Shown piece by piece: positions 1 through 8,755 of a stretch of 64,000 nt of DNA (position 1 is the first letter of the stretch; every line of letters begins with the position of its first letter). The notes beneath the pieces are model-generated. The model was not told where the DNA came from, made no database searches, and was given only the letters and a program-made list of their open reading frames with translations. Source of the DNA: Candidatus Desulfobacillus denitrificans (GTDB lineage Bacteria > Pseudomonadota > Gammaproteobacteria > Burkholderiales > Rhodocyclaceae). The position numbers and the translations under genes are program-made. Location of the stretch: assembly GCA_017347485.1 (NCBI GenBank), contig AP021857.1, positions 1,655,390-1,719,389 of the forward strand. Reading direction: 5' to 3'.

Positions 1-1701
1 GCGGCGACGGAAAACATGGCGCTGAAGCGGCGCATCTTCGCCCAGGTGGAGGCCGTCGTGCGGCCGGATGCCCTCATCACCTCCAACACCAGCTCGCTGC
101 CGGCCGAGCGCATCTTCGCCGAGCTGAAGCATAAGGGCCGCGCCACTGTCACCCACTTCTTCGCACCGGCCTGGCGCAACCCGGCGGTGGAGGTCATCGC
201 CTGGGAGAAGACCGACCCGGCGGTGGTGGACTACCTGCGCTGGCTGTTCTGCGCCACCGGCAAGGTGCCGCTGGTCACCTCGGACGCCGTCTGCTTCATG
301 CTCGACCGCATTTTCGACAACTGGTGCAACGAGGCGGCCCTGCTGCTCGACCGCGCCACCGCCGCCGAGGTGGACAGCGTGGCCGCCGAGTTCGTGCACG
401 CCGGCCCCTTCTTCGTGCTCAACCTCGCCCGCGGCAACCCGATCATCACCGAGACCAACACCTTGCAAGCGGATGAGGAAGGCACGCACTACACGCCGGC
501 CCCGATCTTCCGCTCGGTGGACACCTGGGTCACCGTGCCGCCCGGCAGGAAGGTCGACGTCGCGCCGGAGACGGCCGCGGCGATCCGCGACCGCCTGCTC
601 GGCATCCTCTTCTCGCAGTCGGTGGACATCCTCGACGGATCGATCGGCGAGCCGGCCGACCTCGACCTCGGCTGCCGCACCGCGCTGGGCTTCAGGAAGG
701 GCCCGCTCGAGTTGATGCGCGACCTCGGCGAGCCGGAGGCCGGCCGCATCCTGCAGCGCCTCGCCGCCGAACGACCCGGCATGCCTTGGCCGAAGCGTCC
801 CTATGCCGCCTACCAGGATTTCTGGCGCCACGTGCTGGTCGACGATGTCGAAGGCGTCAAGGTCATCACGCTGCGCCGCCCCGAGGCGATGAACGCCCTG
901 CACGACGAGCTGACCGACGAGGTGCTGGCGGTCATCCGCAAGTTCGAGTCCGACCCGAAGGTCAAGGGCTTCGTCCTCACCGGCTACGGCGCGCGCGCCT
1001 TCTGCGCCGGCGCCGACATCGGCCGCTTCCCCTCCATGCTCGGCGACGCCAGGGCCGCCACGCAGTACGCACGCGACTGCTCGCGCCTGCTGGTGCACCT
1101 CGACGCCATGAAGAAGCCGGTGGTCGCCGCGCTCAACGGCATGGCGCTCGGCGGCGGGCTGGAACTGGCGATGCGCTGCCACGGCATCGTCGCCGTGAAG
1201 GACGCCTGGATGCAGTTGCCGGAGATCACGCTGGGCATCGTGCCGGGCATCGGCGCCATGGTCGTGCCCTACCGCCGCTGGCCGCAGGCCGCCGCGACCT
1301 TCCACGGCATGCTGCGCCGCGCCGAGAAGCTCAAGGCCGCCGAAGCCCACAAACTCGGCGTGGTGGACGCCCTCGCCGACGACCTGCCCGGACTGGTCGC
1401 CGCCGCCGTGGCGCGGGTGAAGGCGCTGGCCGGTCAGCCTCCGCCGATCGCCCGGGGCGCCGTGGCGCTGGCGCCGCTGGCGCCGATTGCGGCGACCGCC
1501 GCCGGCGGCCAGCCGTTGTCGAGGGAGATCATGGGTATCCTGGAAAGCGCCGTGCGCGACGCCGCGAAGGCCCCCACGCTCGACGCGGCGCTGGAGATCG
1601 GCTACCGCGCCTTCGGCGCCAGCGCCCTCACCGCCGCCGCCCGCGAGGGCATCGGCGCCTTCCAGGAAGGCCGCAAGCCGGATTTCACAAAAACCGCATG
1701 A
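1..1701 (+). CDS. 3-hydroxyacyl-CoA dehydrogenase / enoyl-CoA hydratase fusion (5' truncated by window)
   Basis: Beta-oxidation enzyme joining NAD-dependent 3-hydroxyacyl-CoA dehydrogenase (N-terminal) to a crotonase-fold enoyl-CoA hydratase (C-terminal). The reading frame is open to base 1 and the visible protein begins at the end of the Rossmann domain (SNTSSLP with the catalytic Ser, then THFFAP and VEVI), so the NAD-binding half lies upstream of the window. An ATG at 16 is in frame but would give a protein without a nucleotide fold. The hydratase half (about residues 285-540 of the visible part) keeps both catalytic glutamates, in GGGLELAM and LPEITLGIVPG. The domain order is the reverse of FadB/FadJ. 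No partner thiolase is visible. The binding-protein gene follows 78 bp later on the same strand. Confidence 0.9.
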   Translation, partial: AATENMALKRRIFAQVEAVVRPDALITSNTSSLPAERIFAELKHKGRATVTHFFAPAWRNPAVEVIAWEKTDPAVVDYLRWLFCATGKVPLVTSDAVCFMLDRIFDNWCNEAALLLDRATAAEVDSVAAEFVHAGPFFVLNLARGNPIITETNTLQADEEGTHYTPAPIFRSVDTWVTVPPGRKVDVAPETAAAIRDRLLGILFSQSVDILDGSIGEPADLDLGCRTALGFRKGPLELMRDLGEPEAGRILQRLAAERPGMPWPKRPYAAYQDFWRHVLVDDVEGVKVITLRRPEAMNALHDELTDEVLAVIRKFESDPKVKGFVLTGYGARAFCAGADIGRFPSMLGDARAATQYARDCSRLLVHLDAMKKPVVAALNGMALGGGLELAMRCHGIVAVKDAWMQLPEITLGIVPGIGAMVVPYRRWPQAAATFHGMLRRAEKLKAAEAHKLGVVDALADDLPGLVAAAVARVKALAGQPPPIARGAVALAPLAPIAATAAGGQPLSREIMGILESAVRDAAKAPTLDAALEIGYRAFGASALTAAAREGIGAFQEGRKPDFTKTA

Positions 1702-1779
1702 AAGTCATGAGAGACGCAGCAAACGCAGGGCTGTAACATCGAAGTGTGGTACTTCATCAAATCCATAGGAGGAGCAAAC

Positions 1780-2931
1780 ATGAAGATAAAAGCAATCACC
1801 GGCGTCCTGTCCGTCCTGGCGCTGGCCGCATCCCTGTCGGCCCAGGCCCAGGTCAAGATCGGCGTCATCGCGTCGTCTACCGGCCCAACCGCCTTCGTCG
1901 GCATCCCGCAGAAGAACTCGGTGGCGATGCTGCCGAAGAAGGCCGGCAACCTCGACATCGAATACATCGTCTATGACGACGCCAGCGATCCCACGCAGAG
2001 CGTGCAACTGACCAAGAAGCTGCTCGGCGAGAACAAGATCGATGCCCTGATCGGCCCTTCCGGTTCGGCCAATGCCATGGGCGTGCTTCAGGTCATGGCC
2101 GAGGCGCAGGCGTCGATGCTGGCTCCGGTCGGCACCTCTGCCGTCGTGCTGCCGATGGACGACAAGCGGCGCTGGGCGTTCAAGACCCATCCCAACGACG
2201 ACGTCATCAGCGGGGGCGTCGTCGCCGCCATGACGAAGCGCGGCGTCAAGACGGTCGGCTTCATTGGGCGCAACGATCCTTACGGCGAGAACTGGTACAA
2301 GACCTTCGTGCCGATGGCCGAGAAGGCCGGCATCAAGATCGTCGCCAACGAACGTTATAACCAAAACGACACCAGCGTCACCGGCCAGGTGCTGAAGCTG
2401 ATCGGCGCCAAGCCGGAAGTGGTCTTCATCGCCGGCGTCGCCGCCGACGCCGCGCTGCCGCACACCCAGCTCGCGGATGCCGGATTCAAGGGGACCATCT
2501 ACCACACGCATGGAGCCGCCTCTCCGGCCTTCATCAAGATCGGCGGCAAGAAAGTGGAAGGTGCCTTGATCGTCGGGCCGCTGCTGGTTGTGCCGGACGA
2601 GATCCCCGACAGTTTCCCCAGCAAGAAAACGACGGTTGAATTCGTCGCCGCATACGAGAAGCAGTTCGGTTCGCGCCCGCCGATCTTCGCTGCCGGCACC
2701 TACGATGCCGGCCTGATGCTGATGCACGCGCTTCCCGAAGCCGCCAAGAAAGGCAAACCGGGCACGCCGGAATTCCGCGCCGCCCTGCGCGAAGCGCTGG
2801 AAGGCACCAAGGAGTTGATCGTCTCGCAGGGCGTGGTCACGATGACGCCGCAGGACCACTCCGGCTTCGATCAGCGTGGACGGGTTCTCATGACGGTCAA
2901 GGACGGCAAGTTTGTGATGGTGAAGGACTGA
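1780..2931 (+). CDS. periplasmic substrate-binding protein of a branched-chain-amino-acid-type ABC transporter
   Basis: 383-residue LivJ/LivK-type type I periplasmic binding protein (Peripla_BP_6 family). The start at 1780 is set by a strong AGGAGGAG at 1767-1774 and by an ideal signal peptide (MKIK, hydrophobic stretch, AQAQ) with cleavage near residue 23. An upstream in-frame ATG at 1744 would spoil the signal. The mature protein opens with VKIGVIASSTGPTA, typical of the family. In betaproteobacteria such proteins often bind aromatic or organic acids rather than amino acids. No permease or ATPase genes are adjacent, so the rest of the transporter must be elsewhere. It sits between an acyl-CoA enzyme and a 2-oxoacid oxidoreductase, which suggests an aryl or keto acid ligand; that is inference. 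Confidence 0.88.
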   Translation: MKIKAITGVLSVLALAASLSAQAQVKIGVIASSTGPTAFVGIPQKNSVAMLPKKAGNLDIEYIVYDDASDPTQSVQLTKKLLGENKIDALIGPSGSANAMGVLQVMAEAQASMLAPVGTSAVVLPMDDKRRWAFKTHPNDDVISGGVVAAMTKRGVKTVGFIGRNDPYGENWYKTFVPMAEKAGIKIVANERYNQNDTSVTGQVLKLIGAKPEVVFIAGVAADAALPHTQLADAGFKGTIYHTHGAASPAFIKIGGKKVEGALIVGPLLVVPDEIPDSFPSKKTTVEFVAAYEKQFGSRPPIFAAGTYDAGLMLMHALPEAAKKGKPGTPEFRAALREALEGTKELIVSQGVVTMTPQDHSGFDQRGRVLMTVKDGKFVMVKD

Positions 2932-2943
2932 GAAGATGCTAAA

Positions 2944-3021
2944 CCACGGCAAGCACGGCGACGCGGCGAAGGGCAGATCTACCCCACCCGTTTTCCGCCG
3001 TGCCCGCCGTGCACACCGTGG
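2944..3021. repeat. imperfect inverted repeat between binding-protein gene and oxidoreductase gene
   Basis: Arms 2944-2960 (CCACGGCAAGCACGGCG) and 3005-3021 (CGCCGTGCACACCGTGG) can pair at 14 of 17 positions with a three-base internal mismatch. The loop is 44 nt. It fills most of the 105-bp gap between the two genes and ends 15 nt before the next start codon. There is no T-run, so it is not a classic terminator. An mRNA-stabilising or processing hairpin is possible. Confidence 0.5.
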
Positions 3022-3036
3022 TGAAATGCGCTTCAC

Positions 3037-6000
3037 ATGAAACTATCCAACGTCAATCTGGACGACAAGTATCGCCTCGACCACGGCCGGGTGTTCCTCA
3101 CCGGCGTGCAGGCCCTGGCACGCCTGCCGATGCTGCAGCATGCGCGCGACCGCGCCGCCGGCCTGAACACCGCCGGCTACGTCTCCGGCTACCGCGGCTC
3201 GCCGCTCGGCGGCCTCGACATGGCGCTGCAGGAGGCTCGCCGTTTTCTCGCCGGTCACAACATCAAGTTCCAGCCGGGGGTGAACGAGGACCTCGCCGCC
3301 ACCGCCATCTGGGGCACGCAACAGCTGCATCTCCTTCCCGACCCGCAGGTCGACGGCATCTTCGCCATGTGGTACGGCAAGGGGCCCGGCGTCGACCGCT
3401 GCGGCGACGTCTTCAAGCACGCCAACTACGCCGGCACGGCGAAGCACGGCGGCGTGCTGCTGGTCGCCGGCGACGACCACTCGGCGCGCTCCTCCGCCGT
3501 GGCGCACCAGAGCGAGCACATGTTCTCCGCCTGCGGCATCCCGGTGCTGGCGCCGGCCGGCCTGCAGGAATACCTCGACCTCGGCCTGCACGGCTGGGCC
3601 ATGTCGCGCTACTCCGGCTGCTGGGTGGCGATGAAGACCACCTCCGACACCGTCGAGAGTTCGGCCACCGTCGAGGTCGATACGAACCGCATCGCCATCC
3701 GCCTGCCCGTGGACTTCGTCCTGCCGCCGGATGGCGTGCACATCCGCTGGCCGGACCCGCAGCTGGCGCAGGAACACCGCATGCAGGAGTTCAAGGTGTA
3801 TGCGGCCCTCGCCTACGCCCGCGCCAACCGGCTCAACTACCTGGTCTACGACAGCCCGCGGCCGCGGCTGGGCATCATCGCCTGCGGCAAGGCCTATCTG
3901 GACGTGCGCCAGGCGCTCGACGACCTCGGCATCGACGCGCGAACGGCGGCGGACATCGGCCTGCGCCTGTACAAGGTCGGCATGCCCTGGCCGCTGGAGG
4001 CCGACGGCGTGCGCCACTTCGCCGAGGGGCTGGAGGAGATCCTCGTCGTCGAGGAAAAGCGCCAGATCATCGAGTACCAGCTGAAGGAACAGCTCTACAA
4101 CTGGCGGGAGGACGTGCGGCCGCGCGTGGTCGGCAAGTTCGACGAAACCGGCGAGTGGCCGGCGCCGCACAACACGTGGCTGCTGCCGCCGACGGCCGAG
4201 CTGACGCCGGCCATCGTCGCCCGCGCCATCGCCGCGCGCATCGGCCGCTTCCACACCTCCGAGCGCATCCGCCGGCAACTGGCCTTCCTCGAGGCGAAGT
4301 CCGCGGCGCTCTCTAAGCCGAAGCTGGCGCTGATGCGCATGCCCTATTTTTGCTCGGGCTGCCCGCACAACCTGTCCACCCGCGTGCCGGATGGCTCCAG
4401 CGCGCTGGGCGGCGTCGGCTGCCACCTGATGGCGGTGTCGATGGGCCGCAACACCCTCACCATCTGCCAGATGGGCGGCGAGGGCGCCACCTGGCTCGGC
4501 ATGGCCGAGCACTCAGGCACCCGCCATGTCTTCGCCAACATGGGCGACGGCACCTACTACCACTCCGGCCTGCTCGCCATCCGCGCGGCCATTGCGGCCG
4601 GGGTGAACATCACCTACAAGCTGCTCTACAACGACGCCGTCGCCATGACCGGCGGCCAGCCGGTGGACGGCCCGTTGACGGTGCCGCAGATCACCCGCCA
4701 GCTCGAATCCGAGGGCGTCGGCCGCATCGTCGTGCTGGCCGACGACCCGCAGAAGTACGGCGGCAATTCCGGCTTCGCCGCCGGCGTCGAGATCCGCCAC
4801 CGCGACGAACTGGAGCGCGTCCAGCGCGAGCTGCGCGACACCGCGGGTGTCAGCGTGCTGGTGTACGACCAGACCTGCGCGGCCGAGAAGCGGCGCCGGC
4901 GCAAGCGCGGCACCTATCCGGACCCGGCCGTGCGCGTCTTCATCAACGAACTGGTGTGCGAGGGCTGCGGCGACTGCAGCGCCAAGTCGAACTGCCTCTC
5001 CGTGGTGCCGGTGGAAACCGAATTCGGCCGCAAGCGCGCCATCGACCAGTCCACCTGCAACAAGGACTATGCCTGCGTCTCCGGCTTCTGCCCGAGCATC
5101 CTCACGGTGCATGGCGGACGGCTGCGGCGCGGCAAGGCGCTGCAAGCCTCGGACATGCTGTTCGCCGATCTGCCCGAGCCGGCGCTGCCGCGCCTGGAAA
5201 AACCGTTCGGCATCCTCGTCGCCGGTGTCGGCGGCACCGGCGTGGTCACCCTCGGCGCGCTGGTCGGCATGGCTGCCCACCTCGAAGGCAAGGGCGCCAC
5301 CGTGCTCGACATGACGGGCCTGGCGCAGAAGGGCGGCGCCGTCATGTCGCACGTGCGCATCGCCGAGCGCCAGGAACAGCTCTACGCGCCGCGCATCGCC
5401 ACCGGCGAGGCCGACACCCTGCTCGGCTGCGACATCGTCGTCGCCGTCAGCAACGATGCCCTCGCCAAGACGCAGAGCGGCCGCACCCGCGCCATCGTCA
5501 ACACCGGCAAGGCCATCACCGGCGACTTCGTGCGCAATCCGGACCATCCTTTCCCGCTCGCCACCATGGAAGCGCAGATCCGCGAGGCCGTCGGCGAAGA
5601 GCAGGCCGACCTCTTCGATGCCAGCCGGCTCGCCACGCTGCTGCTCGGCCACTCCATCGGCACCAACCTGTTCATGCTCGGCTACGCCTGGCAGAAGGGC
5701 CGGGTGCCGCTCACGCAGGATGCGCTGCTGCGGGCCATCGAGCTGAACGGCGTCGCCGTCGCCGACAACCAGGCCGCCTTCCTCTGGGGCCGGCGCGTCG
5801 CCCACGATCCGGCGGCGGTCGAGCGCCTGGCGGCCGCCGCCGAGCCGGTGCTGCCGACCCACGTCCTGTCGCAGAGCCTCGACGAGATCGTCGCGCGGCG
5901 CCGTGCCGCGCTGACTGACTTTCAGGACGCCGCCTACGCGCAGCGCTACGCCGCCCTGGTCGAGGGCGCGCGCGCCGCCGAATCGGCGCTCGCCCCCGGC

Positions 6001-6540
6001 AGCACGCAGCTGGCCGAGGCCGTCGCCCGCAACTATTTCAAGCTGCTCGCCTACAAGGACGAATACGAGGTGGCGCGCCTGTTCAGCGATGCGGAATTCG
6101 AGCGCGCGCTGGCGTCCGCCTTCGAGGGCGACTACCGCCTGCGCTTTCACCTCGCCATCCCGCTGTTCAGCCGCACCGATCCGAACACGGGCCTGCCGAG
6201 AAAGCTCGCCTATGGCGGCTGGATGCGCGCGGCGCTGAGGCAGTTGGCGAAACTGAAGTTCCTGCGCGGCACCGCCTTCGATCCCTTCGGCTACGGCGCC
6301 GAACGCCGCATGGAGCGGGAATTGATCGCCGAGTACGAAAGGACGGTGGCGCGGCTCCTGGCCGATCTCCGCGCCGAGAACCTGGCGGCGGCGGCGGAAA
6401 TCGCCCGCCTGCCGGAAACCATCCGCGGCTTCGGCCACGTCAAGCGGCGCAATGTTGACGCGGTGCGGGCGAAACAGGCGGAACTGATGGCGCGCTACAG
6501 CCAGTCGCCGCGGGACGCCGCGCGCGCCGCCGCGGCCTGA
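3037..6540 (+). CDS. single-chain indolepyruvate:ferredoxin oxidoreductase family protein (2-oxoacid oxidoreductase)
   Basis: 1167-residue fused form of the 2-oxoacid:ferredoxin oxidoreductase family, which oxidatively decarboxylates aryl or branched 2-oxoacids to acyl-CoA with TPP and Fe-S clusters. Order: N-terminal pyrimidine-binding domain (GYRGSPLGG near residue 48), TPP domain with CSGCPHN (about 440) and GDGTYYHSG (about 502), a cysteine cluster from about 636 (CEGCGDC, then C, C and C around 650-685), a gamma-type domain opening GVGGTGVV at about 729, and a C-terminal DUF6537-like segment. IorA and IorB activities are therefore on one chain, as in many proteobacteria. The cysteine spacing departs from two simple CxxCxxCxxxC motifs. 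Electron acceptor and substrate cannot be read from sequence. One copy of the 24-nt dispersed motif lies inside at 5899-5922. Confidence 0.92.
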   Translation: MKLSNVNLDDKYRLDHGRVFLTGVQALARLPMLQHARDRAAGLNTAGYVSGYRGSPLGGLDMALQEARRFLAGHNIKFQPGVNEDLAATAIWGTQQLHLLPDPQVDGIFAMWYGKGPGVDRCGDVFKHANYAGTAKHGGVLLVAGDDHSARSSAVAHQSEHMFSACGIPVLAPAGLQEYLDLGLHGWAMSRYSGCWVAMKTTSDTVESSATVEVDTNRIAIRLPVDFVLPPDGVHIRWPDPQLAQEHRMQEFKVYAALAYARANRLNYLVYDSPRPRLGIIACGKAYLDVRQALDDLGIDARTAADIGLRLYKVGMPWPLEADGVRHFAEGLEEILVVEEKRQIIEYQLKEQLYNWREDVRPRVVGKFDETGEWPAPHNTWLLPPTAELTPAIVARAIAARIGRFHTSERIRRQLAFLEAKSAALSKPKLALMRMPYFCSGCPHNLSTRVPDGSSALGGVGCHLMAVSMGRNTLTICQMGGEGATWLGMAEHSGTRHVFANMGDGTYYHSGLLAIRAAIAAGVNITYKLLYNDAVAMTGGQPVDGPLTVPQITRQLESEGVGRIVVLADDPQKYGGNSGFAAGVEIRHRDELERVQRELRDTAGVSVLVYDQTCAAEKRRRRKRGTYPDPAVRVFINELVCEGCGDCSAKSNCLSVVPVETEFGRKRAIDQSTCNKDYACVSGFCPSILTVHGGRLRRGKALQASDMLFADLPEPALPRLEKPFGILVAGVGGTGVVTLGALVGMAAHLEGKGATVLDMTGLAQKGGAVMSHVRIAERQEQLYAPRIATGEADTLLGCDIVVAVSNDALAKTQSGRTRAIVNTGKAITGDFVRNPDHPFPLATMEAQIREAVGEEQADLFDASRLATLLLGHSIGTNLFMLGYAWQKGRVPLTQDALLRAIELNGVAVADNQAAFLWGRRVAHDPAAVERLAAAAEPVLPTHVLSQSLDEIVARRRAALTDFQDAAYAQRYAALVEGARAAESALAPGSTQLAEAVARNYFKLLAYKDEYEVARLFSDAEFERALASAFEGDYRLRFHLAIPLFSRTDPNTGLPRKLAYGGWMRAALRQLAKLKFLRGTAFDPFGYGAERRMERELIAEYERTVARLLADLRAENLAAAAEIARLPETIRGFGHVKRRNVDAVRAKQAELMARYSQSPRDAARAAAA
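5899..5922 (-). repeat. 24-nt dispersed motif, copy 1
   Basis: Reading on the minus strand it begins AAAGTCAGT and ends CACGGCG, with AGCGCGG in the middle. It lies inside the oxidoreductase gene, in the opposite orientation to it, and encodes part of the RRAALTDF peptide. Confidence 0.7.
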
Positions 6541-7056
6541 TCAGCGCGGCGCCGGCGGCGGCGGTTGGTTTGGCGGCGGATACGCCGGCATGGACGGCGC
6601 CGCCGGTGCGCTCGGCCGCTCCGGCGCATAGTGGCCGGACACCGGCACGCGGTGCCCCCTGGCATACATGCACTGGACGAAAGCGTTGTCGTAGCGCCGC
6701 TGCGCCTCGCGGCCCGACACCTGGGCCGAGCCGGCGCCGGCCGCGCTGCCGACGACGAGTCCGGTTCCCGCACCGACCCCGGCGCCGCGCCGGCCGTCGA
6801 TGAGGGCACCGGCGACGGCACCCACCGCCGTGCCCACCGCCGCGCTGCGCAAGCCCGAGCTGTCCGAGGCGCCCTCGGGCGTCTGGCCGACCTGCTCGGC
6901 GGCATACTGGCGGCACAGCGCGTCGTCCTGGCGAAACTGCTCGAAGCTCATGCCCGTTCCGGGCAACACCATCACGCTCGGTCCGCTCGGCATCGAAACG
7001 CAGGCGGCCAGGGCCAGCGGCAAGGCCAGCAGCGCGACGCGCTTGTCGGTTCGCAT
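6541..7056 (-). CDS. glycine-zipper outer-membrane lipoprotein
   Basis: Small lipoprotein of 171 residues. The start chosen is the ATG at 7056, because GAGGAG at 7065-7070 sits 8 nt from it; the ATG at 7062 would be only 2 nt away. The lipobox LAAC puts the lipidated Cys at residue 19. The middle has a Gly/Ala-rich zipper (VGTAVGAVAGALIDGRRGAG and a second glycine-rich segment) of the YMGG/OmpA-like Gly-zipper type. The C-terminus is proline-rich (PPPNQPPPPAPR). It follows the secreted protein gene by 16 nt on the same strand, so the two probably form one transcript. Function is unknown; an envelope role is likely. Confidence 0.85.
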   Translation of the reverse strand: MRTDKRVALLALPLALAACVSMPSGPSVMVLPGTGMSFEQFRQDDALCRQYAAEQVGQTPEGASDSSGLRSAAVGTAVGAVAGALIDGRRGAGVGAGTGLVVGSAAGAGSAQVSGREAQRRYDNAFVQCMYARGHRVPVSGHYAPERPSAPAAPSMPAYPPPNQPPPPAPR

Positions 7057-7072
7057 CTTCATCGCTCCTCGT

Positions 7073-7444
7073 TCAGTTCGGCGGCGGCGCCGGCACGACA
7101 TGCTGCCAGCCGCCCGGGCATTCCTTGACGTAGGGATAGTATCCCTGCGGGTTGCTGCAGTAATACCACACCGGCTGCGACGGCGCGCTGGTCTGCGGCG
7201 CCGCCCGCTCGATGTAGACCTGCGGCTCGGCCGGCCGCACGATCACCGTCGGCGGATAGTAGTAGTTTGGCGGCGCGTACCAGGGATAGCCGAAAGGCAC
7301 TCCCATGTAGATGCCGAAACCGACGCGTGGCCCATGATAATGACCGTGACCGTAGCCATGATAGCCATAACCGTGCGCCGAGGCCGCGCCCGGGGCGGCC
7401 GCGCCCAGCAGCGCCAGCCAGAGAATCGCCGTCTTCGTTTTCAC
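7073..7444 (-). CDS. small secreted His/Tyr/Gly-rich protein
   Basis: 123-residue protein starting at a GTG at 7444, preceded by GGGAG 6 nt upstream. A signal peptide (VKTKTAILWLALLGAAAPGAASA) would be cleaved near residue 23. The mature N-terminus is rich in His, Gly and Tyr (HGYGYHGYGHGHYHG), then the chain becomes Tyr/Pro-rich and ends with a segment containing two Cys (YCSNPQGYYPYVKECPGGW). This final pattern is common in conserved proteobacterial envelope proteins of unknown role. The His-rich stretch could bind metal. Upstream partner of the glycine-zipper lipoprotein. Confidence 0.8.
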   Translation of the reverse strand: MKTKTAILWLALLGAAAPGAASAHGYGYHGYGHGHYHGPRVGFGIYMGVPFGYPWYAPPNYYYPPTVIVRPAEPQVYIERAAPQTSAPSQPVWYYCSNPQGYYPYVKECPGGWQHVVPAPPPN

Positions 7445-7577
7445 ATCCAGCTCCCTTCGGGCCGAGAAAGCCCATTGCTTGCCCAGATCCCAATATAGCG
7501 GCCGAAGCGCGCGGAAAGTTGACCCCGAAACCATTGCTTACAATTTTGCGCGGCCTGACCGCACGCTAGAATGCGGC

Positions 7578-8753
7578 ATGACCCCGCCCCTGCTGTCCAG
7601 CGCCTTCCGACCCTTCTACTTTCTCGGCACGCTCTATGCGGTGTGTCTGACCGGCGCCTGGCTGGGCGCCTTTCTCGGCCACTGGGAGCCGCCTTCGGCC
7701 GGCATGCCCCTGCGCCTGTGGCACGGCCACGAAATGCTGTTCGGTTTCGCCGCCGCCATCATCGTCGGCATCGTCCTCACCGCCCTGCCGAGCTGGGCCG
7801 GCACCGAGGAGATCCGCGGCGGGCGCCTGGCCCTGCTGGTCGTGCTCTGGCTGGCCGGCCGCATCGCCTTCTGGGCGGCCCCCTGGCTGCCGCCGCCGGC
7901 GCCGGCCGTTATCGACCTCCTGCTCTTCCCCGCCGCCTTCCTGCTGGTGGCGCCGCAGCTGGCGCGCGCCGCCAACCGCCTGTATCTCCTGCTGCTGCCG
8001 ATCCTGCTCGCGCTGGCGGCGGCGAATGCGGCGTTCCATTACGGCCTCCTCTCCGGCAACACCCACCTCGCCGGCCTCGGCCTGCGCGGCGCGATCCACA
8101 CGCTCATCGTGCTGTACGTGCTGAAGGGCGGCGTGCTGACGCCGATCTTCACCGGCAACGCCCTGCGCGAGGCGGGTCGCGGCGAGCAGGCGCCCTTCAA
8201 CCTCGAACTGGAAATGCTGGCGGTCGGGGCCGTGCTGTTGCTCGCCGCGCTCGACCTCGCCGGGGCACCATCGCCGTGGAGCGGCCTCGCCGCCCTCGCC
8301 TGCGCAGTCGTGCATGGCGTGCGTGCGGCGCGCTGGAAGGGCTGGCGCCTGCCCGACGTGCCGCTGGTGTTCGTCATGCACCTCGGCTTCGCCTGGCTGG
8401 TCTTCGCCTTCCTGCTCAAGGCCGTGGCGGAACTCACCGGCCTGGTGCCGGAAGCGGCCTGGCTGCACGCCTTCACCGTCGGCAGCCTCGGCCTGATGAT
8501 GCTCGGCCTGATGACGCGCGTCGCCTTGCGCCACACCGGCCGCCTGCTGGTCGTGCCGGCGGCGATGAAGCTCGCCTACGCGATGATGTTCTCCGCCGCC
8601 CTTCTGCGCCTGGCGGCGACCGTGCATGAGCTGGGAGACTGGGCCGTGGCCCTGTCCGCCGTGCTGTGGGGACTGACTTTCCTGATCTACTTCCTGCGCT
8701 TCGGCGCCATCCTTCTGCGCCCGAGCCTGCCGCGCGTCGCCGGCGCCGACTGA
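7578..8753 (+). CDS. NnrS family membrane protein
   Basis: 391-residue polytopic membrane protein of the NnrS family, a haem-copper protein associated with the response to nitric oxide in denitrifiers. The start at 7578 gives the typical N-terminus (SAFRPFYFLG) followed by the hallmark HGHEMLFGF at about residues 48-56. About twelve hydrophobic segments follow and no soluble domain is present. An upstream in-frame extension to 7479 is unlike the family. It converges on the scaffold gene, with 2 bp between the stop codons. Its presence fits an organism exposed to NO. No nor, nir or nos gene is in the window. The minus-strand repeat copy at 8657-8680 is inside it. Confidence 0.9.
   Translation: MTPPLLSSAFRPFYFLGTLYAVCLTGAWLGAFLGHWEPPSAGMPLRLWHGHEMLFGFAAAIIVGIVLTALPSWAGTEEIRGGRLALLVVLWLAGRIAFWAAPWLPPPAPAVIDLLLFPAAFLLVAPQLARAANRLYLLLLPILLALAAANAAFHYGLLSGNTHLAGLGLRGAIHTLIVLYVLKGGVLTPIFTGNALREAGRGEQAPFNLELEMLAVGAVLLLAALDLAGAPSPWSGLAALACAVVHGVRAARWKGWRLPDVPLVFVMHLGFAWLVFAFLLKAVAELTGLVPEAAWLHAFTVGSLGLMMLGLMTRVALRHTGRLLVVPAAMKLAYAMMFSAALLRLAATVHELGDWAVALSAVLWGLTFLIYFLRFGAILLRPSLPRVAGAD
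8657..8680 (-). repeat. 24-nt dispersed motif, copy 2
   Basis: Minus-strand copy starting AAAGTCAGTCCCC and ending AGCACGGCG. It lies near the 3' end of the NnrS gene, where it encodes AVLWGLTF in the sense of that gene. Confidence 0.75.
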
Positions 8754-8755
8754 GT

